Of a stretch of DNA of 64,000 nucleotides, positions 1-9,737 are shown in pieces. The notes beneath the pieces are model-generated. The model ran no database searches and was not told where the DNA came from. It saw only the letters and a list, made by a program, of their open reading frames with translations. Numbering within the stretch: the first letter of the stretch is position 1; each line of letters begins with the position of its first letter. The position numbers and the translations under genes are program-made. Origin of the DNA: Motiliproteus sp. SC1-56 (GTDB lineage: Bacteria > Pseudomonadota > Gammaproteobacteria > Pseudomonadales > Balneatricaceae); assembly GCF_017309075.1 (NCBI RefSeq), contig NZ_JAEMGS010000011.1:84624-148623 (forward strand), read 5' to 3'.

Positions 1-168
1 GATGTATCCGGCCAGGACCGCACTGAGCTGATCGGTAAACAAGCGGGCGATAACAAAGGCCGCCACCCAGGTGAGCAACGAAAGCGCCTCTTTGACAAAG
101 CCCCGCTTCAGGCTGATCAATGCGGAGACGCCGATCAGGACGGCGATAACCCAGTCTGCCCAGTTCAT
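1..168 (-). CDS. cvpA: CvpA family membrane protein (N-terminal part only)
   Basis: The reading frame starts at an ATG whose complement lies at 166-168 and runs off the left edge, so only about 56 residues are visible. They begin MNWADWVIAVLIGVSALIS and continue with KRGFVKEALSLLTWVAAFVIARLF, two hydrophobic segments separated by the basic KRGF turn typical of CvpA (colicin V production protein), an inner-membrane protein. A GAGAG purine stretch precedes the start. Its position directly downstream of dedD on the same strand matches the common dedD-cvpA-purF order, so purF probably lies just outside the window. The family assignment rests on the N-terminal motif plus this context. Confidence 0.85.
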   Translation of the reverse strand, partial: MNWADWVIAVLIGVSALISLKRGFVKEALSLLTWVAAFVIARLFTDQLSAVLAGYI

Positions 169-229
169 GTGATATCTCTCAATGGCGACGGCTGCGAATT
201 CTAACAGAGCCCCCGGTCATGCCCAAGCA

Positions 230-808
230 CTAGGGGCGAAAGCGCAGCACCAATCCGTCGAGGTTAAAATCCCGCTTAAGCCGCTGACGAAGCTGCTCGA
301 CGCTGCTGCGCTGTACGTCAGGCCCGACAAAAACCTGGGTCAGCTCCGATTTCTGCCGGAGGTAGGCCTTATATCCTGCCTTGACCAGGCGGGCTTGCAA
401 CTTGCTGGCGTTGCCATGATCGCGAAAACTGGCCAATTGCAAGGTCCAGGCCACCGGAACCCCCTGGGTGTCGAGCACCGGTGGATCGGTCTCCAGCGGC
501 AGGGCCTCGGTCGGAACGGCGGGCGACACTTCGGAGGCAGCGGGTGCTTCGACGGCTTTCGGCGTGGTCGCCACCACCGGCGCCGGATCGGGCTGCGGCC
601 GGGGCGGCGCCAGGTCGGTTGTCTCTTCCAGCGGCGTCGTTTCCGGCTCGAATTCCGCCCAGGGAGGGGCCTCGGGGGCCGGGGGAATTTCGGTATTCAG
701 CTGCCGTTGTCGATAACCCTCACCGTCCAGCAGCATGGGCAGAAAAATCGCCGCTACACTGAGCAACACCACAAAACCGAGTATCCGCTGCTTACGCTGT
801 GGGGTCAC
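230..808 (-). CDS. dedD: SPOR-domain cell division protein (DedD-like)
   Basis: This is a bitopic inner-membrane protein of 192 residues. A short basic cytoplasmic tail is followed by one membrane segment (about residues 10-27, LGFVVLLSVAAIFLPMLL), a Pro/Glu/Ala-rich periplasmic linker (about 38-115), and a C-terminal SPOR domain (about 118-190) containing WTLQLASFRD, KLQARLVKAGYKAYL and TQVFVGP. SPOR domains bind denuded septal glycan, so a role at the division septum is expected. The start is GTG and overlaps the folC stop (GTGA), showing translational coupling. The folC-dedD-cvpA order supports the name. Confidence 0.9.
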   Translation of the reverse strand: MTPQRKQRILGFVVLLSVAAIFLPMLLDGEGYRQRQLNTEIPPAPEAPPWAEFEPETTPLEETTDLAPPRPQPDPAPVVATTPKAVEAPAASEVSPAVPTEALPLETDPPVLDTQGVPVAWTLQLASFRDHGNASKLQARLVKAGYKAYLRQKSELTQVFVGPDVQRSSVEQLRQRLKRDFNLDGLVLRFRP

Positions 809-2085
809 TGTTCTTGCTCCAGCCGGGCCAAGACGCCGGCCACGGTAAAGAAAGAACCGGCGACCAGAATTCGCTCCCCGGCCGCACTTTCCGCCACCGC
901 CCTATCAAGAGCCTCATCGACGGTGTCATGACAAGTCGCTAGCGCCTCACTATCCGTCTGCTGCAAAGCATCCAGCAGGACCGTCGCAGGGAGCCCCCGG
1001 GGCACACCCAGGGACGCCAGACACCAATCTGTCACGTGCGGGGCCAAGGCTTTAATACAACCACGCACGTCCTTGTCATCAAGCATTCCCAGTACGCAAC
1101 GGGTAGTCCCCTCTTCCCGTGCCAAGCGGGCGCCAAGGTAGGCCGCCGCTTGCGGGTTGTGAGCAACATCCAGCACCAGTTTTCGACCATGATAGGCACA
1201 CTCCTGCCAGCGACCGGTCAGGCGGGCCCGGCTCACTGCGGTGCGCACAGCCTCATCAGACAGCGCCAGACCGGCAGACAGCAGGGCCTGGATGGCGGTG
1301 GCAGCATTCTCCTCGGGAAGCCGGGGCTCACCGATCGCACCAATCGACCGCGCAGCATTCGACTGATCCACACCGTAGAAGCACCAGTCCTCCACCCCCT
1401 TCCGGCGCCCGAAATCCTGCTCCAGAACCAGCGGTTCAACACCCAGCGATCTGGCTTTCGCCGCGACGCTGGCTGGCAGTCCGGGGTCTCCAAGCACGGC
1501 TTTCGCAGTGGCGCGGAAAATACCGGCCTTCTCCAGACCGATCTGTTCAAGATCTGCTCCCAGCCACGCCTCGTGATCAAGGCTGACAGTGGTCACCACC
1601 GCCACGTCGGGATCGATGACATTCACCGCATCCAGGCGCCCGCCCAGCCCCACTTCAAGCAGCACCACATCCAGCGGCTGCTGACGAAAAATCCAGAGCG
1701 CCGCCAGGGTGCCGTATTCGAAATAGGTCAGGGAAACATTGCAACGGTCACGCGCCGCTTCGACGCAGCTGAACGCCTCGCACAACAGGGCATCGCTGAC
1801 GGCCTCTCCGTCGAGCTGCACCCGCTCGTTGTAGCGCAGAAAATGGGGCGAGGTATAGGCACCGAAACGGTATCCGCCCGCCTTCAGCATCGCCCCCATG
1901 TAAGCGACGGTCGAGCCCTTGCCATTGGTCCCGGCCACGGTGATCACTTTGGGGCCAGAGGTCTCCAGTAACCCCAGCTCCTCGGCGACCGCCCGGGTAC
2001 GCGCAAGTCCCAGCTCGATTTCCACCGGGTGGACCGCCTCGATAAAGGCGAGCCACTCGGAAAGGGATGAAAATTCCACAGCCAT
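805..2085 (-). CDS. folC: Bifunctional folylpolyglutamate synthase / dihydrofolate synthase
   Basis: FolC adds glutamate to dihydropteroate (making dihydrofolate) and later extends the polyglutamate tail of folates, using ATP. The 426-residue length is standard. The Mur-ligase-type ATP-binding loop ITVAGTNGKGSTVAYM is at about residues 47-62, the central-domain signature LEVGLGGRLDAVNVI at about 142-156, and VLDVAHNPQAAAYL, characteristic of the C-terminal domain, at about 306-319. It lies 19 bp downstream of accD and overlaps dedD by 4 bp, the usual accD-folC-dedD arrangement. Confidence 0.97.
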   Translation of the reverse strand: MAVEFSSLSEWLAFIEAVHPVEIELGLARTRAVAEELGLLETSGPKVITVAGTNGKGSTVAYMGAMLKAGGYRFGAYTSPHFLRYNERVQLDGEAVSDALLCEAFSCVEAARDRCNVSLTYFEYGTLAALWIFRQQPLDVVLLEVGLGGRLDAVNVIDPDVAVVTTVSLDHEAWLGADLEQIGLEKAGIFRATAKAVLGDPGLPASVAAKARSLGVEPLVLEQDFGRRKGVEDWCFYGVDQSNAARSIGAIGEPRLPEENAATAIQALLSAGLALSDEAVRTAVSRARLTGRWQECAYHGRKLVLDVAHNPQAAAYLGARLAREEGTTRCVLGMLDDKDVRGCIKALAPHVTDWCLASLGVPRGLPATVLLDALQQTDSEALATCHDTVDEALDRAVAESAAGERILVAGSFFTVAGVLARLEQEQ

Positions 2086-2104
2086 CTATGCAGGGGCAGC
2101 AGGA

Positions 2105-2968
2105 TCAGGCAGCGGGCAAGGATTGCAGCTTACGCAAAATCGCCGCCAAGCGCTCGCGCATCTGCTCCCGGGGTAGAATCATATCCACCGCCCCGTGGTC
2201 CAGGAGAAACTCACTGCGCTGGAAGCCTTCGGGCAGCTTTTCGCGTACCGTCTGCTCAATGACGCGGGGACCGGCAAAGCCGATCAACGCGTTAGGCTCG
2301 GCAACGTTGAGGTCTCCCAGCATTGCCAGACTCGCCGACACGCCCCCGAAAACGGGGTCGGTTAGCACGGAAATGTAGGGAATGCCCTCGGCTTTCATCT
2401 TCTCCAGCGCGGCGCTGGTCTTGGCCATTTGCATCAGCGAAAAGAGCGCTTCCTGCATACGGGCACCGCCGCTGGCAGCAAAACAGATCAGGGGAAGACG
2501 CTGCTCGAGACAGACGTTGACCGCCCGCACGAAACGTTCACCGACCACCGCTCCCATGGAACCGCCCAAAAAGCTGAATTCAAAGGCCACCGCCACCAGG
2601 GGGACGCCTTCCACCTCTCCGCGCATCGCCACCAGGGCGTCCTTTTCGCCGGTGCCCTTCTGAGCGGCGCTGAGACGATCCTTGTATTTTTTTGAATCGC
2701 GGAACTTGAGGCGATCGACCGGCTCTACATCGGCCCCGATCTCGATCCGGTTGTCGGGGTCGAGAAAGAGTTCCAGCCGCTTACGGGCCCGAAGGCGCAT
2801 ATGGTGGTCGCACTTGGGGCACACGTTGAGATTCTTATCCAGCTCGGGACGGTAGAGTACCGCCTCGCACTTGGGACACTTCTTCCACAACCCCTCGGGG
2901 ATATCCTGCTTCTTCTTAGTCTCAGAACGAATCAGGGAGGGGACAATTTTATCTAGCCAGTTACTCAT
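2105..2968 (-). CDS. accD: Acetyl-CoA carboxylase carboxyltransferase subunit beta
   Basis: AccD is the beta half of the carboxyltransferase that moves CO2 from biotin to acetyl-CoA, the first committed step of fatty acid synthesis. The 287-residue protein has the N-terminal zinc ribbon with Cys31, Cys34, Cys50 and Cys53 (CPKC...CPKC), then the crotonase-like carboxyltransferase core ([38 protein letters not shown]). A GGAGAG ribosome-binding site precedes the ATG. It sits between trpA and folC on the same strand. AccA must be encoded elsewhere. Confidence 0.98.
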   Translation of the reverse strand: MSNWLDKIVPSLIRSETKKKQDIPEGLWKKCPKCEAVLYRPELDKNLNVCPKCDHHMRLRARKRLELFLDPDNRIEIGADVEPVDRLKFRDSKKYKDRLSAAQKGTGEKDALVAMRGEVEGVPLVAVAFEFSFLGGSMGAVVGERFVRAVNVCLEQRLPLICFAASGGARMQEALFSLMQMAKTSAALEKMKAEGIPYISVLTDPVFGGVSASLAMLGDLNVAEPNALIGFAGPRVIEQTVREKLPEGFQRSEFLLDHGAVDMILPREQMRERLAAILRKLQSLPAA

Positions 2969-3034
2969 AATCTCTCCAGGGGAGGCCGCCTCAGGTCGGC
3001 CTCGGCGTTACGCTCGATGCTCTCGATCTTTTCG

Positions 3035-3841
3035 CTACGCGCGGTCCATGGCGGCACGCATGTCGGCGACGATGGCAGCCACTGCCGCCGGCACCTTGTC
3101 CGGCTCGCTCGCAAGCTCTGCGATTTTATTTACCAGCACGCTGCCGACGATCACCCCGTCGGCAATACGGGACACGGCGGCGGCAGAAGCCCCGTCTTTA
3201 ATTCCAAAGCCCACCCCGAGGGGCAGACCGGTCTGGGCGCGAATCTTTTCCAGCTGCCCAGCCACCGCCTCCACATCCAGCGCGGCCGAGCCGGTAACAC
3301 CCTTCACCGACACATAGTAGACATAACCGCTACTTGCCTCGCAGATAGACCGCATCCTGGCCTCGGAGGTGGTCGGTGCCAGCAGAAACACGGCATCCAT
3401 TCCCGCTTGCTTAAGAGGCCCTGTGAATGCCTCAGCTTCTTCGGGGGGCAGGTCGACCGTCAGCACGCCATCCACTCCGGCAACCTTGGCCCGCTCGATG
3501 AAATCAGCGTAGCCCATCGCTTCGATCGGGTTGGTGTAGCCCATCAACACCACCGGCGTATCGGCATCTGTTTCACGGAACTGCGAAACCATGGCGAGCA
3601 CATCTTTTAGGGTGACCCCATGAACCAGCGCCCGCTCGCAGGCGAGCTGAATCACGGGGCCATCGGCCATGGGATCGGAAAAAGGCACGCCGAGCTCAAT
3701 GATGTCGGCGCCGGCCTCCACCAAGGCATGCATCAGATTCACGGTTACGCCAGGCGCCGGGTCTCCCGCCGTCACGTACGGGATCAAGGCACTGCGACCC
3801 TCGGCTTTAAGCCGAGCCAGACGGTTCTCTATACGGCTCAT
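3035..3841 (-). CDS. trpA: Tryptophan synthase alpha chain
   Basis: TrpA cleaves indole-3-glycerol phosphate to indole and glyceraldehyde 3-phosphate and channels the indole to TrpB. The 268-residue sequence is a complete TIM barrel. The two acid-base catalysts fall exactly at the positions known in the enteric enzyme: Glu49 and Asp60 in [18 protein letters not shown]. The phosphate-binding region [13 protein letters not shown] and [11 protein letters not shown] is present near the C-terminus. It starts 15 bp after the trpB stop, preceded by AAGGA. Confidence 0.98.
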   Translation of the reverse strand: MSRIENRLARLKAEGRSALIPYVTAGDPAPGVTVNLMHALVEAGADIIELGVPFSDPMADGPVIQLACERALVHGVTLKDVLAMVSQFRETDADTPVVLMGYTNPIEAMGYADFIERAKVAGVDGVLTVDLPPEEAEAFTGPLKQAGMDAVFLLAPTTSEARMRSICEASSGYVYYVSVKGVTGSAALDVEAVAGQLEKIRAQTGLPLGVGFGIKDGASAAAVSRIADGVIVGSVLVNKIAELASEPDKVPAAVAAIVADMRAAMDRA

Positions 3842-3856
3842 ATGAACAGAATCCTT

Positions 3857-5077
3857 TTATACCGTGATGCCATCGATTTCAGCGACAGTATGAATATCTT
3901 TGTCGCCCCTTCCGGACAGATTAACGACCAGCACTTCGTCCGGACGCATGCCCGGTGCCATCTTGATGGCCTGGGCGACGGCATGACTGGACTCCAAGGC
4001 CGGCATAATCCCCTCCACCCGGGTCAGGGTGCGAAACGCATCCAGTGCCTCATCGTCGTTAATGGCGACGTATTCAGCACGACCCGTGTCCTTCAGCCAA
4101 GCATGCTCCGGACCCACACCGGGGTAATCGAGACCGGCGGAAACCGAGTGGGTGCCGATGATCTGACCGGCATCGTCCTCCATCAGATAGGTGCGGTTAC
4201 CGTGCAAAACACCGGGGCGCCCTGCACACAGCGGAGCGGCATGCTTACCCGTCTCAATGCCGTAACCGCCGGCCTCGACGCCGACCATCCGTACCGCGGC
4301 ATCGGGAATAAAGGGATAGAACAGCCCGATCGCATTGGAGCCCCCGCCCACGCAGGCAACTAGCGCATCCGGCAGGCGGCCGATCTGGTCCAGGCACTGG
4401 CGACGCGCTTCGCGACCGATCACCGACTGAAAATCCCTCACCAGCTTGGGATAGGGGTGGGGACCGGCGACGGTGCCAATGATGTAGAACGTATCATCGA
4501 CGTTGGTGACCCAGTCCCGCATCGCCTCGTTGAGTGCATCCTTGAGGGTACGGGTACCGGACTCGACCGGCACCACTTCCGCGCCCAGAAGCTTCATTCG
4601 GTAGACATTCAGAGCCTGGCGCCGAACGTCTTCGGCGCCCATGTAGACCACACACTTGAGGCCGAGGCGCGCTGCCACCGTAGCGCTGGCGACTCCGTGC
4701 TGACCGGCGCCGGTCTCGGCAATAATGCGCGGCTTGCCCATGAACTTGGCCAACAGTGCCTGGCCAATGGTGTTGTTAACCTTGTGCGCCCCGGTGTGGT
4801 TCAGGTCCTCGCGCTTTAAATAGATCTGCGCGCCGCCCAGCTCACGGCTCAACCGCTCGGCATGATACAGGGGGGAGGGGCGACCTACGTAATGGGCCAG
4901 GTCGCGGTCAAACTCTTCCTGGAACTCAGGACTGTGCCAGAGACGCTCGTAGAGCTCCGCCAGCTCGTCGAGGGCCCCCATCAGGGTCTCGGAGGCGAAA
5001 CGCCCGCCATAGGGACCAAAATGCCCTTGGGTATCGGGCAGGTCCATCAGCGTCTTGAAATCAATGTTTTTCGGCAC
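3857..5077 (-). CDS. trpB: Tryptophan synthase beta chain
   Basis: TrpB is the PLP enzyme that condenses indole with serine to make tryptophan. The 406-residue protein shows the PLP-lysine motif [13 protein letters not shown] (Lys at about residue 99), the LKREDL segment before it, and the phosphate-binding glycine loop [14 protein letters not shown]. The start appears to be GTG (complement of 5075-5077), preceded by GAGGTGC, and lies 17 bp inside the trpF end. The overlap implies translational coupling of trpF, trpB and trpA. Confidence 0.97.
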   Translation of the reverse strand: MPKNIDFKTLMDLPDTQGHFGPYGGRFASETLMGALDELAELYERLWHSPEFQEEFDRDLAHYVGRPSPLYHAERLSRELGGAQIYLKREDLNHTGAHKVNNTIGQALLAKFMGKPRIIAETGAGQHGVASATVAARLGLKCVVYMGAEDVRRQALNVYRMKLLGAEVVPVESGTRTLKDALNEAMRDWVTNVDDTFYIIGTVAGPHPYPKLVRDFQSVIGREARRQCLDQIGRLPDALVACVGGGSNAIGLFYPFIPDAAVRMVGVEAGGYGIETGKHAAPLCAGRPGVLHGNRTYLMEDDAGQIIGTHSVSAGLDYPGVGPEHAWLKDTGRAEYVAINDDEALDAFRTLTRVEGIMPALESSHAVAQAIKMAPGMRPDEVLVVNLSGRGDKDIHTVAEIDGITV

Positions 5078-5687
5078 AACGCACCTCGTGCAAAAAGTTT
5101 TTTACCAAAGCGGGATCTTTGATGCCTTTGGCTGCCTCGACCCCCCCGCTGACATCGACCGCGTACGGCGCGACCTCTTTGATTGCCCGCGCCACGTTGA
5201 ACTCGCAGAGCCCACCGGCAAGCACCACCGGCTGCGGCAATTGCCGGGGAATCAGGTTCCAGTCAAAGGTTTCGCCGGTCCCTCCGGGTACCCCGGGACG
5301 GTACGCATCCAGCAGCAGGCCACGGCTGTCGTCATAGGTCTTGGCGGCTGCGAGCAGATCCAGCGCGGGCCTGACCCGCAGCGCCTTGATATAGGGTCGC
5401 CCGTAGCCCCGACACTGCTCGGGGGGCTCCTTGCCATGAAACTGCAGAAGGTCCGGTGAAACCCGGCTGCAAACCGCCGCCACCAGCTCGGGCTCCGGGT
5501 CAACAAAGAGCGCCGTGACAGTAATGAAGGGCGGCAGCTGTGCGCAAATCGCCGCGGCCTGCTCGAGCCCAACGGCACGCGGGCTGGGCTCGTAAAAGAC
5601 AAGCCCGATTGCGTCGGCGCCCGCGTCGGCCGCGCTCAGCGCATCCTCGACCCGGGTGATGCCGCAAATTTTGACCCTGGTTCGCAC
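5061..5687 (-). CDS. trpF: Phosphoribosylanthranilate isomerase
   Basis: TrpF isomerises N-(5-phosphoribosyl)anthranilate to the carboxyphenylamino-deoxyribulose form. The signature [16 protein letters not shown] is at the N-terminus. [22 protein letters not shown] and the phosphate-binding segment [16 protein letters not shown] plus [15 protein letters not shown] follow. I place the start at GTG (complement of 5685-5687), since TrpF proteins normally begin just before RVKICGI. An upstream in-frame TTG at 5717 would add ten residues and cannot be excluded. Product length is 208 residues, normal for the family. It overlaps trpB by 17 bp. Confidence 0.96.
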   Translation of the reverse strand: MRTRVKICGITRVEDALSAADAGADAIGLVFYEPSPRAVGLEQAAAICAQLPPFITVTALFVDPEPELVAAVCSRVSPDLLQFHGKEPPEQCRGYGRPYIKALRVRPALDLLAAAKTYDDSRGLLLDAYRPGVPGGTGETFDWNLIPRQLPQPVVLAGGLCEFNVARAIKEVAPYAVDVSGGVEAAKGIKDPALVKNFLHEVRCAEKH

Positions 5688-5743
5688 GCTAATACTTATC
5701 CGCTGCAAAAAAGCCAAATACTATCAGATGCGTGACCGCTTGG

Positions 5744-6583
5744 TTAGTCGAGGAACGGCAAAAATGCCGGCCCCAACTCCGACGCCGGGAGCCCGAATTC
5801 AGCCGGATAGCGGGCATCCACAAAATACAGCCCAAACGGCGGCGCGGTAACGCCACCCAGACGCCGGTCACGCCCATCCAGCACTTCCTTAGCCCAGAGG
5901 GGATCCGCCTCGCCGGCGCCGATTTTCATCAGCACACCGGCAAAATTACGAATCATATGGTGCAAAAAAGCATTGGCGCTGACATCGATCACCACCAGGT
6001 GCCCGAAGCGCTCCACAGAGAGGCGCCTCACTTCGCGCACAGGGCTGCGCGCCTGACAGGCAACGGCACGGTACGCGCTGAAGTCATGACGCCCCACAAG
6101 GTGGGCGGCTGCGGCACGCATGGGCTCCACGTCCAGCGGCTTATGGGTCCAGGTCATCTGCCGGTGCAGCAGCCCCGGCTTTACCGGGCCGTTGTAGATG
6201 ACATACCGGTAACGCCGCTCAAGCGCCGAAAAACGGGCGTGAAAATCGCCTGATACCGGCCGAGCCCAACGAATTGCAATATCCCGCGGCAGGTTGGTAT
6301 TGGTGCCGAGCACCCAGGCGCGCTCATCGCGCTTGGCATGGGTGTCAAAGTGGATGACCTGGTGGGAGGCGTGAACGCCGGCATCGGTGCGCCCGGCACA
6401 CTGCACGAAGACTGGCTCGTTTGCTACCCTGGACAACGCGCGCTCGACACACCCCTGCACGCTGGCCACATCCCCCGGCTGACTCTGCCAACCATGGTAG
6501 GCGCTACCGTCGTACTCTACCGCCAGCGCATAACGAAAAGGAGGCGGACCGGCCGCCTCCTGGGTTACTGCATTTCGATTCAT
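5744..6583 (-). CDS. truA: tRNA pseudouridine(38-40) synthase TruA
   Basis: TruA isomerises uridines 38-40 in the anticodon arm of tRNAs. The catalytic aspartate is Asp67 in CAGRTDAGVHA. Other family motifs are AVEYDGSAYHGWQ at the N-terminus, RRYRYVIYNGP in the middle and NAFLHHMIRNFAGVL towards the C-terminus. At 279 residues it is slightly long because of an N-terminal extension of about 15 residues. It starts immediately after the fimV stop, so the two are probably cotranscribed. The fimV-truA-trpF order is shared with Pseudomonas. Confidence 0.97.
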   Translation of the reverse strand: MNRNAVTQEAAGPPPFRYALAVEYDGSAYHGWQSQPGDVASVQGCVERALSRVANEPVFVQCAGRTDAGVHASHQVIHFDTHAKRDERAWVLGTNTNLPRDIAIRWARPVSGDFHARFSALERRYRYVIYNGPVKPGLLHRQMTWTHKPLDVEPMRAAAAHLVGRHDFSAYRAVACQARSPVREVRRLSVERFGHLVVIDVSANAFLHHMIRNFAGVLMKIGAGEADPLWAKEVLDGRDRRLGGVTAPPFGLYFVDARYPAEFGLPASELGPAFLPFLD

Positions 6584-6584
6584 T

Positions 6585-9461
6585 TTATTTCAATGCTGCC
6601 AGCATCTCTTTCGCTTCTTCGACCTGCTCGGCAGACCCTTCGCGAATTACTTCCTGGAGAATATCCCGAGCACCATCGCTGTCATCCATGTCGATATAGG
6701 CCCGCGCCAGATCCAGCTTGGTGCCCACCTCGTCAGCTCCCTCAAGGTAATCGGTTTCAGTACCACCCTCCTCCAGGGAGGTCTCCTCCAAGGACAACGC
6801 GTTCCCTTCCTGCTCCAGCATCTGGTTGAGCTCCGCCTCAAGGTCGCGCTCTTCGGCACCGTCGAAATCGTCCTCGAGCTGCAAACCCGAGGCGGTCGGT
6901 GCCTCCTCAATGACCTCGAGGGGCGCTACCGGCTCCGCGGACGCCTCCGGTGCCGCTTCGACATCATCATCGTCCAGCTGCAGGGTAAACCCTTCCTCCG
7001 CCGCCGGCGTCTCGTCATGACCAGCCATCTCTTCCTGGGCACCGCCCTGCTCTTCCGCTCCGCTATCGAAGCTGGCAAAAAGCGCGTCCAGATCGGCCTC
7101 AGATTCGGCCTCGGCAGCATCAGGAAACGCCGTGGACTCAACTTCCAGTCCGCCCTCCGAGACCACATCAGCAGTCAGCTGTTGATCTTGCAGTTCTTGA
7201 TCTTGCAGTTTTTGCTCGCCTGCTTGCTCTAAAAGCTCATCAAGCTCAGCCTCAATCCCAGCTTCCGCCGCGTCAGGCAAAACTTCTTCACCGGCCTCCT
7301 CAGTGACCTCTTCAGACCCCTCGGGCTCGACCGCGCCAGCACTGTCGCTCTCGCCCAGGATGTCATCGAGCCCACCCAGCAGGTCGACATCCTCTTCCTC
7401 GGCCTGCTCTGTTACCACTTCCGAAGCGATTGTTTCGAAGTCATCGGCAACCTCGGCAACCTCGGCACTTGCCTCGACGGACGCATCGCCACCCCCGCCC
7501 AGGATATCATCCAGCTCGTCCAGCACCTGACCGTCATCGTCGCCACTGCTCGCCGCTTCTGCCTCGAGGGCGTTCTCAGCCGCATCACTAGCGCCAAAGA
7601 AAGAATCCAAATCTCCCAGCGACTCAACCTCTTCCGCCTCTTCGGCGGAATCAACCCGTTCTAGCGAACTGCTAGCGCTATCCGCGAGGACAAAATCCAG
7701 GTCATCATCCTCCTCAGAGTGCAGAGAGCTTTCCAAAGCATCGTCATCAACCGCAGGCTCGATCTCATCGCCCGCCGACTCATCAACAGACAGGTCATAC
7801 TCATCATCACTGAGCAACGACTCAGCAAACTCAGCCATTTCAGGGTCTTCTTCCACCGGCTCATCGATTCGAAGATCCATGTCCAGATCGTCGCCAAGAG
7901 ACGCTTCGAGATCCTCAGAGGTCAGGCTGTCAAACTCATCGTCCGCAATCTCTTCAGTCGCGATATCGAACGGGTCCTCCGGCTCATCGTCCTGGCCGGC
8001 CTGGGCCGCCGCCACCGCCGCTGACGCCGCCGCAGCCCCCGCTACCACCTTGGTATCGGAAGCGGTTCGCTCGTTCGCCTCCTCCTGCTCCCGCGAATCC
8101 AACTCCGCCATCGCAGCCTCGACGTCCTGTTCCTCTTGGGCCTTACGCTTACGCGCCAGGAGCAAGCCTCCGGCCAGCAGCGCCACCAGCGCACCGAGCC
8201 CGCCGAACAAAACAGCCGGGGTGTTCATCAGCTTTTGCAGCGCACCCGCCGGCTCAGGGGCCGGCTGCGTCTGAGCTTCACGCAGCTCGGCCTGAAGGGT
8301 GGCCAACTGCTGATCTTTCAGCTCAAGCAGACGCTGCATCGACGCCATCTGTTCGCCCAGTTGCTCCAGACGCTGGAACATCTCGGCGTTATCTCGCTCA
8401 ACCTTGTCGAGCCCCTCCAGGGTCACCACCAACTGCTCTTCGAGCTCGCGGTTTTTTGTCAGCAGCTCCTGCTCAACAGCCTCGGCACCGCTGTCACTGG
8501 CCTGCGCCTCGTCGGCGACAACCGGTTCCGCGGGCTCCTCGACAGCGCTTTCAGGCTCCTCGGGCTGACTGACGATACGCAGGCGCGACTCCTCGGCTTC
8601 ACCGGCATCACCCTCTGCCGCCTCAGAGGCCGCGACCGCATCCAGGGATTCGCCCTGCGCAGACGCCTCCTGCTGCTCCCCTTCACCACGCCAGGCGACA
8701 TTCTGTCGCTTAACCTCCTCAATGGACTCCTGCCTGCCCAAAATGGCAACCTGCTCGGCGCTGGGAATCCTCAACACCGCACCCGATTTGAGGCGGTTGA
8801 TATTGTTGTCGATAAAGGCATCGGGATTGGTTTTCTGCAGCGCCAGCATCATCTGCTGGGGCGTGATGCTACTTTCCGGGCGTGTTTTCAGGGCAATAGA
8901 CCAGAGCGTGTCATGCTTGCCGACCCGATACTCATCAGCAACGGAAGCAGCCTGCGGCGCCGGAGTGGTCTCTGCCGGGACGTCAAGCGCTGGCTTAACA
9001 GGTTGTTCCAATGGCGCGGCTGCTGTGGGAGGCAGCGGCACGGCACGAGGAGCAAGGTCTTTGGCGGTAAACACGGGCGGATCCAGCAGCACGGTGTACT
9101 CTCGCACCAGGCGACCGCTCGGCCAGTTCACCTCGACCAGGAAATTAAGAAAGGGCTCACGAATAGGCTCGCGGGTGCTCAGGTATATTTTTCCGCCCTT
9201 TTCTTGAATTTCGAGCTCAAAACGAATATCCGAAAGCACCGCCGTCGGTTTTACACCCGCCAGATAGAACTCGTCGGTATCAGCAAGACCCGCAATAATT
9301 TGCGACGCCGACAAATCCCGAGTCTGAAGCAGGTCTATTTCGGCCTCGAGTGGCTGATTGAGGGCGGAGTGGACCGTCACCTCACCCAGGCCGAGCGCCT
9401 TGACCTGAGCAGCGTTGAGCGCACCCAGGGCAGCAAGACCGACCGCAAACTTTCGCAACAT
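6585..9461 (-). CDS. fimV: FimV/HubP family polar peptidoglycan-binding protein
   Basis: FimV-type proteins are inner-membrane polar hubs that bind peptidoglycan and act in type IV pilus assembly, twitching and polarity. I place the start at ATG 9461 (preceded by AAGGAAGAG), giving 958 residues. In order: a signal-peptide-like start (MLRKFAVGLAALGALNAAQVKA), the conserved N-terminal domain (LGLGEVTVHSALNQPLEAEI), a LysM domain (YRVGKHDTLWSIALKTRP to GAVLRIP), a coiled-coil stretch (ELEEQLVVTLEGLDKVERDN), one membrane segment (LFGGLGALVALLAGGLLLA), a very long acidic Asp/Glu/Ser region with recurring LDxLL/LDDIL units, and the FimV C-terminal TPR-like domain (LDLARAYIDMDDSDGARDIL). All canonical parts are present. 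Confidence 0.95.
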   Translation of the reverse strand: MLRKFAVGLAALGALNAAQVKALGLGEVTVHSALNQPLEAEIDLLQTRDLSASQIIAGLADTDEFYLAGVKPTAVLSDIRFELEIQEKGGKIYLSTREPIREPFLNFLVEVNWPSGRLVREYTVLLDPPVFTAKDLAPRAVPLPPTAAAPLEQPVKPALDVPAETTPAPQAASVADEYRVGKHDTLWSIALKTRPESSITPQQMMLALQKTNPDAFIDNNINRLKSGAVLRIPSAEQVAILGRQESIEEVKRQNVAWRGEGEQQEASAQGESLDAVAASEAAEGDAGEAEESRLRIVSQPEEPESAVEEPAEPVVADEAQASDSGAEAVEQELLTKNRELEEQLVVTLEGLDKVERDNAEMFQRLEQLGEQMASMQRLLELKDQQLATLQAELREAQTQPAPEPAGALQKLMNTPAVLFGGLGALVALLAGGLLLARKRKAQEEQDVEAAMAELDSREQEEANERTASDTKVVAGAAAASAAVAAAQAGQDDEPEDPFDIATEEIADDEFDSLTSEDLEASLGDDLDMDLRIDEPVEEDPEMAEFAESLLSDDEYDLSVDESAGDEIEPAVDDDALESSLHSEEDDDLDFVLADSASSSLERVDSAEEAEEVESLGDLDSFFGASDAAENALEAEAASSGDDDGQVLDELDDILGGGGDASVEASAEVAEVADDFETIASEVVTEQAEEEDVDLLGGLDDILGESDSAGAVEPEGSEEVTEEAGEEVLPDAAEAGIEAELDELLEQAGEQKLQDQELQDQQLTADVVSEGGLEVESTAFPDAAEAESEADLDALFASFDSGAEEQGGAQEEMAGHDETPAAEEGFTLQLDDDDVEAAPEASAEPVAPLEVIEEAPTASGLQLEDDFDGAEERDLEAELNQMLEQEGNALSLEETSLEEGGTETDYLEGADEVGTKLDLARAYIDMDDSDGARDILQEVIREGSAEQVEEAKEMLAALK
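7192..7221 (-). repeat. 15-bp in-frame tandem repeat inside fimV
   Basis: Two head-to-tail copies of a 15-base unit (plus-strand TTGATCTTGCAGTTC then TTGATCTTGCAGTTT) encode KLQDQ-ELQDQ in the acidic region of FimV. The single difference is in the last base. The length is a multiple of three, so copy-number change would keep the frame. Confidence 0.85.
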
Positions 9462-9581
9462 ACTCTCTTCCTTTTGTGCACAGCCTCGAAGCGTTGTTCG
9501 AAGTAGATAAAGAAATTCACACCGAGTCCACGTAAAAAGCGTGGTCAAAGCCCCGACAGGCTCATACGAATGCGGGTGAAA

Positions 9582-9609
9582 GTATTATTTATTAACAGCC
9601 TTTAATCAA
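9582..9609 (-). promoter_or_regulatory. Candidate sigma-70 promoter of fimV
   Basis: On the minus strand TTGATT (complement of 9604-9609) is followed after 16 bases by TAATAC (complement of 9582-9587), about 120 bases upstream of the fimV ATG, in the only AT-rich part of the fimV-asd gap. This is by pattern only. Confidence 0.4.
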
Positions 9610-9683
9610 TATCCCGGCCTGGGGGGGAAAACCGCAAATCCCCTTTTTATTGACCTAGATAAAAGCTACACCGCCAAAAACAC

Positions 9684-9716
9684 AAAAGCCGGCTACCTGT
9701 CCAGTAGCCGGCTTTT
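9684..9716 (-). terminator. Rho-independent terminator downstream of asd
   Basis: A hairpin with arms AGCCGGCTAC / GTAGCCGGCT and a 7-base loop is flanked by an A-tract on the left and a T-tract on the right, so it could stop transcription from either side. It begins about 20 bases past the asd stop and separates the leu-asd group from fimV. Confidence 0.85.
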
Positions 9717-9737
9717 TCAAATCCAGTCGCGACAACC

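Noticed and set aside
8136..9506. Open frame (456 codons) antisense to fimV
   Set aside because: The Leu/Arg/Gln-rich translation is the complement of fimV coding bias.
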